Source: an uncultured Erythrobacteraceae bacterium
GTDB lineage: Bacteria > Pseudomonadota > Alphaproteobacteria > Sphingomonadales > Sphingomonadaceae
NCBI GenBank assembly: GCA_946482075.1
Contig: CAMLQG010000091.1
Coordinates: 1 to 14,332, forward strand
Direction of reading: 5' to 3'
Length of the DNA: 14,332 bases
Shown: positions 5,525-13,105 of the stretch, piece by piece
Layout: the number at the start of each line of letters is the position of its first letter
Position numbering within the stretch: position 1 is the stretch's first letter
Made by a program: the position numbers and the translations under genes
The notes under the pieces: model-generated
Told to the model about the DNA's origin: nothing
Databases searched by the model: none
The model's input: only the letters and a program-made list of their open reading frames with translations

Positions 5525-6690
5525 CCCTGGCCCCTTATGCCGAAGAGTTGCTGGATCATGTCGTTGCTGACGCTGATGATCTGCGAGGAGGCCTGGAAGC
5601 CGCGCTGGATCAGGATCAGATCACCGAACTGCGCGCCGAGATCGACGTTGGACGCTTCCAGCCGGCGCGAAAGGATGGAGCCCACCCGCCCGTCTTCCGC
5701 CGTGAGATACTGGACCTGCCCGAAGCCATCATGCATGAACAAGCCGCTGCTGCGCTGCTCGAGCCGTTGCGGATCGCGGAAATCGGCCAGCGCGATCGCA
5801 CCCAGTTCCAGGGTTTCCTCATTGGAATAAGCCACTTCGAAGTGGCCCTTCTCATTCACTGTAAGAGTGGCGATCGATCCTGTGCCGTGCCCGTCGATCT
5901 CCGAAGCGCGCAGGTTGGAGACGGTGCCGGACGAGTAGGAGGATGCTTCGGTGAAATCGAGATCGACCGACAGTCCGCTTTCCGTGAAAGTCAGTACATC
6001 GGTGGTCGGATCGACCGTGCCGGCAGCGAATTTCAGTGTCTGGCTGCCGATCTCGGTGCCGGCCTTGTTGGTCACTTTCAGCGTCCAGACATCGAACACA
6101 GTCGCGTCGCGCGTGAAAGTGAGCGTCCAGAGATGTTCCGTACCGCGTTCGTCATACACTTTCAGATCGGGGATCGTGTAGGTCGTTGCGGTGGAGGAGA
6201 GGTTGTCCGAAAAGGCGATCTTCGTGGTCTTCGCCGGCGCACTGGTGCGCATGGCATCGACATTGAGAGCGACGGGCCGCCCGCCCGCATCCAGCACGGC
6301 CAGCCTGTAATCCGTGCCCTGCAGCACGAGGAAGCCTTCGTCGTTCACCGCGAAGCTGCCGGTTCGCGTGTAGTATGTCTGGTCCCCGTCCAGCAGGACG
6401 AAGAAGCCGCTGCCGTCTATCGCGAGGTCCAGATCGCGGTCCGTCTGACGCAATTCGCCCTGGGCGAAATTGATGCTGGCCTCGTCGATGTTGACGCCGT
6501 GGCCCCGGCCGGATGTGCCCGAACCATATTGCAGCCCGCCCCTGCTATCCGCGCCGTGAATGTCGGAGAAGGAGACGTCCGCCGCCTTGAACCCCGATGT
6601 GTTGAGGTTGTTGACATTGTTGCTGACCGTTTTCAGTCCCTGCGAATAGGCATTCAGGCCGCTCAGCCCGATATAGATTGAACCGAACAT
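5521..6690 (-). CDS. flgE: Flagellar hook protein FlgE
   Basis: FlgE polymerises into the hook, the extracellular universal joint between rod and filament, after export by the flagellar type III system. The 389-residue product begins MFGSIYIGLSGLNAYSQGLK with the conserved SNNVNNLNTSGFKA N-terminal rod/hook motif. It then has the LAIDGSGFFVL segment (about 90-100), a beta-rich FlgE central domain (about 140-270), and the C-terminal helix motif with EASNVDLGAQFGDLILIQRG and FQASSQII. The start at 6690 is preferred over an ORF extension to 6732, because GGGAGG lies 9 nt upstream and the family N-terminus begins here. It starts 1 nt after the flgD stop, and its stop overlaps the next start as ATGA. 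Identification is secure; the central domain separates it from FlgF and FlgG. Confidence 0.95.
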   Translation of the reverse strand: MFGSIYIGLSGLNAYSQGLKTVSNNVNNLNTSGFKAADVSFSDIHGADSRGGLQYGSGTSGRGHGVNIDEASINFAQGELRQTDRDLDLAIDGSGFFVLLDGDQTYYTRTGSFAVNDEGFLVLQGTDYRLAVLDAGGRPVALNVDAMRTSAPAKTTKIAFSDNLSSTATTYTIPDLKVYDERGTEHLWTLTFTRDATVFDVWTLKVTNKAGTEIGSQTLKFAAGTVDPTTDVLTFTESGLSVDLDFTEASSYSSGTVSNLRASEIDGHGTGSIATLTVNEKGHFEVAYSNEETLELGAIALADFRDPQRLEQRSSGLFMHDGFGQVQYLTAEDGRVGSILSRRLEASNVDLGAQFGDLILIQRGFQASSQIISVSNDMIQQLFGIRGQG

Positions 6691-6691
6691 A

Positions 6692-7141
6692 TCAATTCGC
6701 CTCCCTGATCTGTGACACGCTGGCCAAGGCAATGTTGCTGATGGTCTGATTGTCGGGCGTGAGGATGGTGAGGCGCGGTGCGCCGTTCACGAAGGCGACC
6801 GCGGTGACCTTGCCGGTCAGCGTGAAGCCTTCCGCCGGGATATCCACCGCGCGGCCCAGCAGGCTGGCAGCCTGCGCGGTCGACTGGGCGGAGACCAGCG
6901 TCTGCAGGCTGGCCGCCATTTCCTGGGTCTGCTGAATCTGCGAGAATTGCGCGAGCTGCGAGACGAACTCGAAATTCTCCATCGGCTTCAGCGGGTCCTG
7001 ATAAGTGAGCTGGGTCAGGACGATCTTGAGCAGATCCTCGAAGCCCAGACCGAACGCGTCGGTCGCATTGCGGACGCCGTTGCCGGCGTTGCTGCTGGCG
7101 GAAGGCCCGGTGATGCTTTCGATCGGGACGGGATCAGCCAT
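6692..7141 (-). CDS. flgD: Hook cap / hook assembly scaffold protein FlgD
   Basis: FlgD caps the growing hook and guides FlgE polymerisation, then is replaced by FlgK. The product is 149 residues. The diagnostic N-terminal motif is plain: LTQLTYQDPLKPMENFEFVS followed by QLAQFSQIQQTQEM (about 43-75). The remainder (about 90-145: LLGRAVDIPAEGFTLTGKV and beta strands ending PRLTILTPDN) fits the Tudor-like domain. The inserted Ig-like domain of enterobacterial FlgD (about 230 aa) is missing, as in several other alphaproteobacterial FlgD proteins. The ATG lies within the fliK-like gene (8-nt overlap), and the gene sits directly before flgE, as expected for hook genes. Confidence 0.93.
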   Translation of the reverse strand: MADPVPIESITGPSASSNAGNGVRNATDAFGLGFEDLLKIVLTQLTYQDPLKPMENFEFVSQLAQFSQIQQTQEMAASLQTLVSAQSTAQAASLLGRAVDIPAEGFTLTGKVTAVAFVNGAPRLTILTPDNQTISNIALASVSQIREAN

Positions 7142-7898
7142 GGCTGGGCCCCCCGGCGCTGTCGCGGATCACCAGTTCGGAGCCGTGATGGCCGAATTCC
7201 TCGAGCAATTGGCGCAAACGGGTTTCAAGCTCCTGCCGCTCGCTTTCCAGCAGGCGGGGAAGCCTGACGACCAGCCGCAACTGTCCTTCGAGGTCGAGCA
7301 GATGTGCGGTGAACGGACTGATGGCTGCCGGCGCGGGCAGTTCCGTCCCCGAGGTGCGAGCCGGTAGGCGCAGCGAGGCAAGGAGCCCGCTTGTCCGCTC
7401 GGGCTGCATGTTGGCGCGGATCTGCGCGATAGGTGTAGCGGATGACGCCGGTTGTTCGGGCGCGATGGGCCCCGGCCGGCTGGTCGGTATCGTGACGGCG
7501 ATGGGAGCATTTGCGGCCGTCGGCGTGCCGGCTGCCGGGTCGCGGTGGAGCGCTTCCGCCACGCGAGCGAGGATGTGTATGGCCTGTTCGACGGCGGGAA
7601 GGCTGCGAACATCCTCGATCGCGGTCGAGATCTGTTCTGCCACTTCCTGCCAGATCCGCGATGCGGGAAGCGGCAGGGCGGTATGTATCGGCAGCGCGGC
7701 TTCCAGGAAGCTGTCCGCGCTCTGGCCGATTACGGGCATGATCGATTTCTGCCCGTCATCTTTGAAATTCAGCTGATTATCGAAGCCTTTCAACAAGGAT
7801 TCGAACGGAATATCAGCGCTCCCGATTGCGGTCGAACCTCCGGTGAGTGGCTGATCGCCGAGCGGCAGCGGCCGAGTGGATGACGGCGTGACGGTCAT
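7134..7898 (-). CDS. fliK: Probable hook-length control protein FliK (divergent)
   Basis: Assigned mainly by position between fliJ and flgD, with a fitting architecture. The first two thirds of the 254 residues are low-complexity, rich in Pro, Ala, Ser and Thr, as expected for a secreted molecular ruler. The C-terminal part (about 185-245) is a compact alpha/beta stretch (LLDLEGQLRLVVRLPRLLES, then a long charged helix). FliK measures the hook and switches export from hook to filament substrates through FlhB. The product is short compared with typical FliK (about 400 or more), and the usual C-terminal motif is only faintly recognisable. ATG 7896-7898 overlaps the fliJ stop as ATGA. Sequence similarity alone would not be decisive. 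Confidence 0.65.
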   Translation of the reverse strand: MTVTPSSTRPLPLGDQPLTGGSTAIGSADIPFESLLKGFDNQLNFKDDGQKSIMPVIGQSADSFLEAALPIHTALPLPASRIWQEVAEQISTAIEDVRSLPAVEQAIHILARVAEALHRDPAAGTPTAANAPIAVTIPTSRPGPIAPEQPASSATPIAQIRANMQPERTSGLLASLRLPARTSGTELPAPAAISPFTAHLLDLEGQLRLVVRLPRLLESERQELETRLRQLLEEFGHHGSELVIRDSAGGPSHG

Positions 7899-8347
7899 CG
7901 GCGCGCCTCCGTGACGTCGATAGCAATCGGGCGGGAAGCCAGCGCGCGTTCTTCCGCCTTGCGGGCAAGCCGGCGGTCCACGGCACGGCGGGCGTCCAGC
8001 AATTGCTCATATTGGTGGCGGCTCGCGTGCCAGCTTTGCGTCTGTGCGCGTTCGGCCAGAGCTGCGGCATCCATGCGGGCTTTCGCGTCCTTGGCGAACA
8101 CTTCTTCGATCGTCAGCAATTCCGCTTGCAGGCAATAACGCTCCGCCGCAAAGTTTCCGCCGGCGAGGAGGCCGGCCAGCTCTTCCTCGCGCGCGATCGC
8201 GGCCCTGTGCGCGGCTTGTGCGTCGCATTCCGCCTCGCGCAGCGCCGTGCGCGCGTCTCTCAGCGCGATCTCGTCATGAGCGAGGCGAAGGCGCTGCAAT
8301 TTCGCAAGCGTGGCGAACCGATTGCGATCGGCGCGGTCAAGCGGCAT
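7895..8347 (-). CDS. fliJ: Flagellar export chaperone / ATPase stalk protein FliJ
   Basis: The 150-residue product is almost wholly helical and highly charged, rich in Ala, Arg and Glu, and predicted to form an antiparallel coiled coil with a break near residues 60-68 (LLAGGNFAAE). This is the FliJ layout. FliJ fits in the centre of the FliI hexamer, links it to FlhA and escorts chaperones. Conserved single residues are few in this family, so the call relies on the gene lying directly after fliI and on size (E. coli FliJ is 147 aa). The start overlaps the fliI stop by 11 nt, and the stop shares ATGA with the next start. Confidence 0.82.
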   Translation of the reverse strand: MPLDRADRNRFATLAKLQRLRLAHDEIALRDARTALREAECDAQAAHRAAIAREEELAGLLAGGNFAAERYCLQAELLTIEEVFAKDAKARMDAAALAERAQTQSWHASRHQYEQLLDARRAVDRRLARKAEERALASRPIAIDVTEARR

Positions 8348-9656
8348 GGGCGCCTCCGCAGATCCGCGTCAATCCGGCTATCGTTTCCGCATGCTCGCTG
8401 AAGCTGGTGCCGTCCTGCTGCAGGAACGCGGCCAAGGGCTCGGCCCAGGCGATCGCGCGGTCGATTTCCGCGCTGCTGCCTGCGCGATAGAGCCCGCTTT
8501 CGATCATCGGCCGCGCTTCCGCGTGGCGGGCGAGGGCGGCATGGGCCTTGCGCGCCAGTTCGGCCTCGCGCGGAGACGCGATCTCGCCCGCCAGCCGGCT
8601 GACGCTGCGCGCCATGTCGATCGCGGGGAAATGGCGTCGTTCCGCCAGCGTGCGCGAGAGCACGATATGCCCGTCCAGCACCGATTTCATCAGCTCGACG
8701 ATCGGATCGTCGACATCGTCGGTCTCGCTCAGCACGGTCACGATCGCGGTGATCGCCCCGCCGCCGCGCGCCGCGCCGCAACGCTCGACGATATGGGGCA
8801 GCGTCGCGAACACATTGGGCGTGAAGGCGCGCAGCGATGGCGGTTCGCCCGAGGCGAGGCCCAGCTCCCTGAGCGCCAGCGCCACTCGCGTGATCGAATC
8901 CACCATCAGCAGCACATGCTCGCCCCGGTCGCGCCAATATTCGGCGAGCGCCATCGCCTGTTCGACCGACCGGGCGCGCAGGCTGGCGCTTTCATCCGCG
9001 GTCGCGGCGACAAGCGTAAAGCGCTTGCCGTCCTCTCCGGCGCCATGAGTGCGCCAGAGTTTCTCCACTTCGCGCCCACGTTCGCCCACCAGGCAGAGGA
9101 TCACCCGGTCGCACGCGATATGGCGCGCGAGCTGATCCACGAGGCTGGTCTTGCCGACGCCGCTCGCCGCGAAGATGCCCACGCGTTGTCCCTTGCCGAG
9201 CGCGAGGAGCCCGTCGATCGCGCGCAGTCCGGTGACGAGCCTTTTGCCCGGCATCACCCGATCCAGTGGGCGCAGGGGCTTCCCGCCGCGCGGCCAGAGT
9301 GCATCGGGCAGGATCGGCGCGCCATCGTCCAACGGGCGGCCGAAGCTGTCCACCGCGCGACCGGCGAAGCCGTCGCCCACCGGCAGCGTGCCGGCATGGG
9401 CGGAGCGGGTAACCATTGCGCCTAGGCGGAGCGAGTGGATCGGCATGCACGGCATCAGCCGCACGCGATCCTGTTCCACTACGACAACTTCCGCGAGCAC
9501 GGGAGCAGTGCCGGCATCGCCGATCTCGCAATAGTCACCCACGCGCGAGAGCGGCCCATCGGCTTCGACATGGCCGGTGCCGATGCGGGTCACCATGCCG
9601 GAATGATGCGTGAATTCCGCCCTTTCCAGCGCCCGGATGAAGGAATGCGTCCTCAT
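8337..9656 (-). CDS. fliI: Flagellum-specific export ATPase FliI
   Basis: FliI is the F1-beta-like ATPase of the flagellar type III export apparatus at the cytoplasmic face of the basal body. The 439-residue product has a complete set of motifs: N-terminal beta-barrel (about 1-90), DSFGRPLD (103-110), a Walker A loop ASGVGKT (164-170), the GERGREV segment carrying the catalytic glutamate (191-197), and Walker B LLMVDSITR (249-257). The C-terminal LSRTLAERRHFPAIDM segment is typical of FliI and related type III ATPases. ATG 9654-9656 overlaps the fliH stop as ATGA. The hook and rod genes around it show it is flagellar and not a virulence-system homologue. Confidence 0.97.
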   Translation of the reverse strand: MRTHSFIRALERAEFTHHSGMVTRIGTGHVEADGPLSRVGDYCEIGDAGTAPVLAEVVVVEQDRVRLMPCMPIHSLRLGAMVTRSAHAGTLPVGDGFAGRAVDSFGRPLDDGAPILPDALWPRGGKPLRPLDRVMPGKRLVTGLRAIDGLLALGKGQRVGIFAASGVGKTSLVDQLARHIACDRVILCLVGERGREVEKLWRTHGAGEDGKRFTLVAATADESASLRARSVEQAMALAEYWRDRGEHVLLMVDSITRVALALRELGLASGEPPSLRAFTPNVFATLPHIVERCGAARGGGAITAIVTVLSETDDVDDPIVELMKSVLDGHIVLSRTLAERRHFPAIDMARSVSRLAGEIASPREAELARKAHAALARHAEARPMIESGLYRAGSSAEIDRAIAWAEPLAAFLQQDGTSFSEHAETIAGLTRICGGAHAA

Positions 9657-10351
9657 GCATCGACCCCTTCATGCACGAGAGTGTCGATCAGCGCGGAAAG
9701 GCGCGCCCATTGCCCGCCGATCCCCGCGTCGAGCCGGCCGAGCCGCAATTCTATCCGGCAGCCGCCCGGATCGAGCGCGGGATCGCATGCCAATTCCAGC
9801 CTAGGATGTTCGGCCGCTAGCGCGTCGAACGCCGCCTGATCCGCGAAATCCGCAGGCGAAACGCAGGCGCGGATCACGATCGTATCCTGCAATTCCGCTA
9901 TCTGGCGCCGTAATGTCGCTGCGACCATCCCGGCATACAGCGCCTCGTCCCCGAAGATCCCGGCGAGCGCTGTCTGCGCAACTTCGAGCGCGAGGATATC
10001 CAGCCGCACGAGCCCGGCGGAAAGCTCCTCCTGTGCGGCGGCGAGGCCGTCATTGAGCATTTTCAGCCGCTCATCGTCGCGGGAGGCAGCACGCCGTGCG
10101 CCCTCGGCCAACCCGCGATCATAGGCGCCGGCTTCGCGCAGGGCGGAAGCTTCGGCCGCATCCTTCGCCTGCGTTTCCAATACCGCGACCTCCGCCTCCA
10201 GCTCTACGATGCGGAGAGCTTCCGGGGGCGGCGACAGCGTGGCCTCCAAAGGTGTGGCGAGAGGGACGAGGCGTGTTGCTTGCGCACCATCCGCCAGGCT
10301 CCGTACGCCTGCCTGCGCCTGCAAATCAGCCGCCTTGAGCAGGGACTTCAT
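9653..10351 (-). CDS. fliH: Flagellar export ATPase regulator FliH
   Basis: FliH binds FliI as a dimer, holds it in check and tethers it to FliN at the C ring. The product has 232 residues: a short variable N-terminus, a long charged Ala/Glu-rich helical region (about 45-120), and an alpha/beta C-terminal domain (about 125-230) ending in the DPALDPGGCRIEL motif with a strand and a final helix. In FliH and vacuolar-ATPase E-type proteins this place normally reads like ...D..l..GgC.iet. ATG 10349-10351 (MKSLLKAADLQ) shares ATGA with the upstream stop. An extension to 10540 lies in the upstream gene, is arginine-rich, and is rejected. The position directly before fliI supports the call. Confidence 0.9.
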   Translation of the reverse strand: MKSLLKAADLQAQAGVRSLADGAQATRLVPLATPLEATLSPPPEALRIVELEAEVAVLETQAKDAAEASALREAGAYDRGLAEGARRAASRDDERLKMLNDGLAAAQEELSAGLVRLDILALEVAQTALAGIFGDEALYAGMVAATLRRQIAELQDTIVIRACVSPADFADQAAFDALAAEHPRLELACDPALDPGGCRIELRLGRLDAGIGGQWARLSALIDTLVHEGVDA

Positions 10352-10722
10352 GGCAGCAATCCCCTCTCGGTCAGGCCCGCACGGATGAGGTCCAACAGCG
10401 AGGAAGGCTTGCCGGCGCCGGCGGCTTCTTCCGCCTTGGCCTGGCCTTCGCGCAGCGCCTCGCGCGCCAGCGGGCGGAGCGGGGAATTTTCCGTGAGCGA
10501 CGCATCCGTCGCGCAGGACAGCAGAAGCTCGGCGAGCCATGGCGAGTAGGCGGCATAGTGCCCGCGAGCCGATTGTCCTTCCGCCCGGACTCGCGCGAGG
10601 GCCTGCGACAGCTCCGCCTGCCGGTCCGACGGAAGATGGCGCAGGATCGCCGTGCGGTCCGCCTGCGAGAAGGTGCGCCAGCGCAGCAGGAGCGCATCGA
10701 GCGGGACGGCGCTAGCGGACAT
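10348..10722 (-). CDS. Uncharacterised 124-aa protein in the position normally held by fliG
   Basis: A soluble, mainly helical protein of 124 residues that I cannot assign. It starts inside the end of fliF (11-nt overlap) and its stop shares ATGA with fliH, so it is firmly embedded in the operon. This is the slot where fliG normally lies, but FliG is about 330-340 aa and carries a C-terminal motor domain with a conserved charged helix (pattern like DDR.IQ..LRE); nothing like it is here. A faint resemblance to one FliG/armadillo-type helix pair can be seen in RTAILRHLPSDRQAELSQAL (residues 23-42). It could be a reduced FliG-like adaptor, a FliF- or FliH-associated chaperone, or an unrelated gene. 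No signal peptide or membrane segment. The gene is real by context; its function is unknown. Confidence 0.75.
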   Translation of the reverse strand: MSASAVPLDALLLRWRTFSQADRTAILRHLPSDRQAELSQALARVRAEGQSARGHYAAYSPWLAELLLSCATDASLTENSPLRPLAREALREGQAKAEEAAGAGKPSSLLDLIRAGLTERGLLP

Positions 10723-11974
10723 GGCCGCCGGCTCCTTCCTGCGACAGGCTGTCGCTCAGCATCTGGGCGAAGCTTTGCCGGTCTTCGGCGCTCAATCGGC
10801 CGCGGCGGCGGCGCAACCAGATCACGACCGCGCCGATCAGTGCGGCAATCGCGATCAACCAGCCGCCGGAGAGAGTCGCCAGCGTGTCGTCCAGCGCCGA
10901 ACGCCGCGGTGCGGAGGGAGTGGTGGGAGCGCTGTCGCCGGACCATTCATGCCCGCTCGCTTCGGGCAGGCCCTGCGCCTGGATCATGCCCAGCGGCCCG
11001 GTTTCGAAACGGAGGATATCGCCATTCTCGGGCGCGAGCGCGACAGCGTGGCCGATCGTCTCGCTGAGCAGCGTGCGGTTCTCCTCGTTGAGATCGTTTT
11101 CGGTGCGCAGCGCGATGCGGAGGCTGAAATTGCGCTTGGCCCGTTTGGCGGTAGAGGGCACGGCGGCGTCGTTTTCCGCTGCGGCTTCGGTGCGAGGCGC
11201 CAGCAGGGCGGGTTCGCCGCTGTCCGCGCCGATGGCGGTGACACGCAGTTCGAAGGGAATGCCGGGCAGAATAGTATCCGCGGCGGCTTGCGCCCGGGCG
11301 CGGAAATAGGCTTCGAGCGCGGAGCGTTCGTCCAGCGCGCCGCTTGCCCCGGCTTCCGGCGCGGCGGGGCTCAGCAGGTCGCCGCGCGCGTCGAGCACGG
11401 CCACGTCCTGCGCGGCGAGGCCGCTGACGGCGGAGGCGAGCAGGCGCTGGATGCCGGTCACCCGGTCCAGGCCGAGCCTGTCGCCAGCCCGCGTCTCCAC
11501 CGTTACTGCCGCTTTGGGCGCGGTGCGATCCGCGCGGAACAGGCTGCGTTCCGGCAAGGAGAGATGGACCCGGGCGAAAGCGATGCCGTCCATCCCCATG
11601 ATCGTGCGCGCCAACTCGCCCTGCAATGCGCGCTGATAGTTCACTTTCTGCGCGAATTCCGTGAGGCCCATGTCGGTCTCGTTGAACAGCTCGAAACCGA
11701 CCACGCCCCCCATCGCCACGCCGGAGCCGGCGATCGCCACGCGGGCGCGGTTCGCCTCATCCTCCGGCACCAGCACGCTGTGGCCGCCATCGGCGAGCGC
11801 GTAGGGGATGCCGTCCTTGTCCAACTGGGCGACGATGGCTGCCGCATCCGCTTCACGCAGATCCTGGTAGAGTACGGCGTAGCCCGGCCGCAGGAAGGCG
11901 AAATAGCCAGCTGCGAGCACGCCGATCAGCCCCGCGAAGATCGCGCCGAACAGGAAGATCTGTCGTCGTTCCAT
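10712..11974 (-). CDS. fliF: Flagellar MS-ring protein FliF (short form)
   Basis: FliF forms the MS ring in the inner membrane, the base on which rod, export gate and C ring are built. The 420-residue product has a first membrane helix (about 6-27), a YscJ/FliF ring-building domain (about 28-200) with the hallmark VNYQRALQGELARTI and the RVHLSLPERSLF strand, a second domain to about 345, and a second membrane helix (about 370-387). Only some 33 residues follow, basic then a short amphipathic helix (SAEDRQSFAQML) that would be the FliG-binding site. Usual FliF proteins have about 550 residues, so the periplasmic collar region and the cytoplasmic tail are reduced. The start is 3 nt after fliE. 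Family assignment is certain. Confidence 0.95.
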   Translation of the reverse strand: MERRQIFLFGAIFAGLIGVLAAGYFAFLRPGYAVLYQDLREADAAAIVAQLDKDGIPYALADGGHSVLVPEDEANRARVAIAGSGVAMGGVVGFELFNETDMGLTEFAQKVNYQRALQGELARTIMGMDGIAFARVHLSLPERSLFRADRTAPKAAVTVETRAGDRLGLDRVTGIQRLLASAVSGLAAQDVAVLDARGDLLSPAAPEAGASGALDERSALEAYFRARAQAAADTILPGIPFELRVTAIGADSGEPALLAPRTEAAAENDAAVPSTAKRAKRNFSLRIALRTENDLNEENRTLLSETIGHAVALAPENGDILRFETGPLGMIQAQGLPEASGHEWSGDSAPTTPSAPRRSALDDTLATLSGGWLIAIAALIGAVVIWLRRRRGRLSAEDRQSFAQMLSDSLSQEGAGGHVR

Positions 11975-11977
11975 GCG

Positions 11978-12301
11978 TCAGAGCTGCATGTTCATGAGTT
12001 CGCGGTAGCTTTCGACAAGGCGCTGCCGAACCTGCATTGCCAGTTCCAGCGAAAGCCGCGCTTCCTCCAGCGCGAACGTGACGCGGTGAACAGGAATGTT
12101 GTCATCCAGAGCGAATTGCCGGGCGAGCGCATCGGCATGGGCGACCTTCTGTTCGACCGCTTCCATGCCGCTGGAAAGGATCGCGGCGAAATCGCCTGTC
12201 GTGGCGGGTGGCTGGATGATAGGCGCAGCGCCGCCCAGCCGGTCGAGCACGGGCGCGGCGCTGGCGGAGCCCAGCACGCTGATCGCGGTCAGTTCGATCA
12301 T
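11978..12301 (-). CDS. fliE: Flagellar hook-basal body protein FliE
   Basis: FliE is the small adaptor that joins the MS ring and export gate to the proximal rod, and is the first exported subunit. The 107-residue product shows the family C-terminal half clearly: residues about 37-107 with a DFAAILSSGM start, a FALDDNIPVHRVTFALEEAR middle, and the ending VRQRLVESYRELMNMQL, very close to the usual NMQV ending. Length matches the norm (about 104). The ATG overlaps the flgC stop as ATGA, and flgB-flgC-fliE-fliF is a standard gene order. Confidence 0.95.
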   Translation of the reverse strand: MIELTAISVLGSASAAPVLDRLGGAAPIIQPPATTGDFAAILSSGMEAVEQKVAHADALARQFALDDNIPVHRVTFALEEARLSLELAMQVRQRLVESYRELMNMQL

Positions 12302-12732
12302 CCCTGCCTCCCGATCTGCAGCGCGCTCGAATAGATCTGCCGCGCCGCCGCCATGGCGACGAGATTGGCTTCGTAGGCGCGTGTCGCCTTGATCATCAGC
12401 GTCATTTCTTCCGCCTGGCTGATATCGGGATAGGTCACGAAGCCGTCCGGATCGGCATGGGGATGGCCGGGCTCATAGACTTGGCGCACGCCGCCCTTGG
12501 CGGGCTCGATCCCGTAGATCCGAACGCCCAAGGGGTTGACCGGAGCTTCCGCCCGCGCATCGTCCAGCCGCCGCTGGAAGTTCTCGACCGGGCCGGAAAG
12601 TAGGCGCAGCGGGCGGTAGCTGCCGCCATCGGCCGTGCGCGTGGTGCCCGCATTGGCGAGGTTCTGCGCAATCACTTGCAGGCGGCGCCATTCGACATCC
12701 ATGCCGCTGCGGCTGATTTCCATCGCGTCCAT
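12298..12732 (-). CDS. flgC: Flagellar proximal rod protein FlgC
   Basis: FlgC is a rod subunit exported by the flagellar system and assembled in the periplasm. The 144-residue product has the rod-protein N-terminal motif (MEISRSGMDVEWRRLQVIAQ then NLANAGTTRT) and a C-terminal partner helix (SQAEEMTLMIKATRAYEANL through to the end), with the HPHADPDGFVTYPDI loop that is diagnostic of FlgC. ATG 12730-12732 overlaps the flgB stop by one base (TAATG). Length is normal for FlgC (about 134-145). Confidence 0.96.
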   Translation of the reverse strand: MDAMEISRSGMDVEWRRLQVIAQNLANAGTTRTADGGSYRPLRLLSGPVENFQRRLDDARAEAPVNPLGVRIYGIEPAKGGVRQVYEPGHPHADPDGFVTYPDISQAEEMTLMIKATRAYEANLVAMAAARQIYSSALQIGRQG

Positions 12733-13094
12733 TATTGGGCCCCCATCGCGGCAATCCGGTGGAGTTGCATCTGGCGTCCGAGCAGGTCGACCAGCGCGGC
12801 GTAGCGCAGTGCCGTGGCGGACGCGCTTTCCATCTCCAGATCGAGCCGCACTTCCGCCGAGCCCAAACCGCCGGCCTGCGAAGGGTCGGGCAGGCGGCGG
12901 ATGAATCCGGGCTGCAACGCGCGCACGGCGTCCATTCCCGCCGCGGCCGCCGCTTTCAGCTTCTCCTCGAAACTGACGCCGATCGGCACGTAGCCGGGCG
13001 AATTGGCGTTCGCGATGTTCTGCGCGATGGCGGCGCTGCGCATCGCGAGGCCGTCCAGCGCCTTGGTCAGCAGCAGGGCTGTCAACTGTTCCAA
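12732..13094 (-). CDS. flgB: Flagellar proximal rod protein FlgB, TTG start
   Basis: FlgB is the proximal rod subunit next to FliE. The 120-residue product begins with the rod motif LDGLAMRSAAIAQNIANANS followed by PGYVP (about 14-38) and ends with the C-terminal helix YAALVDLLGRQMQLHRIA. The start is TTG at 13092-13094: it follows a full AGGAGG by 5 nt and gives the expected N-terminal length. The next in-frame ATG is codon 18, inside the conserved helix. The gene starts 9 nt after the flgI stop, and its TAA stop overlaps the flgC start. Confidence 0.95.
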   Translation of the reverse strand: MEQLTALLLTKALDGLAMRSAAIAQNIANANSPGYVPIGVSFEEKLKAAAAAGMDAVRALQPGFIRRLPDPSQAGGLGSAEVRLDLEMESASATALRYAALVDLLGRQMQLHRIAAMGAQ

Positions 13095-13098
13095 CCGT

Positions 13099-13105
13099 TC
13101 CTCCT
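13099..13105 (-). promoter_or_regulatory. Strong Shine-Dalgarno for flgB
   Basis: AGGAGGA on the minus strand lies 4 nt (AGGAGG core: 5 nt) before the TTG codon of flgB and overlaps the flgI stop codon TAG. It is the most complete Shine-Dalgarno noticed in the operon and settles the non-ATG start. Confidence 0.8.

Noticed and set aside
4440..5830. Overlapping long plus-strand frames opposite the FliM-like gene and fliN
   Set aside because: Both are antisense shadows. Because the FliM-like protein is itself divergent I checked the alternatives, but only the minus-strand frame has a SpoA-type domain and tight operon spacing.
5512..6681. 389-codon plus-strand open frame opposite flgE
   Set aside because: Mirror of the flgE codons; no family features and no Shine-Dalgarno of note.
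10352..10540. N-terminal extension of FliH into the 124-aa gene
   Set aside because: Basic low-complexity shadow sequence; ATG 10351 gives the ATGA junction and normal FliH length.
10652..12334. 560-codon plus-strand open frame opposite fliF and fliE
   Set aside because: It is antisense to well-identified fliF, fliE and part of the 124-aa gene. The translation is rich in Arg, Ala and Gly with no recognisable domain; such long antisense frames are common in high-GC DNA.
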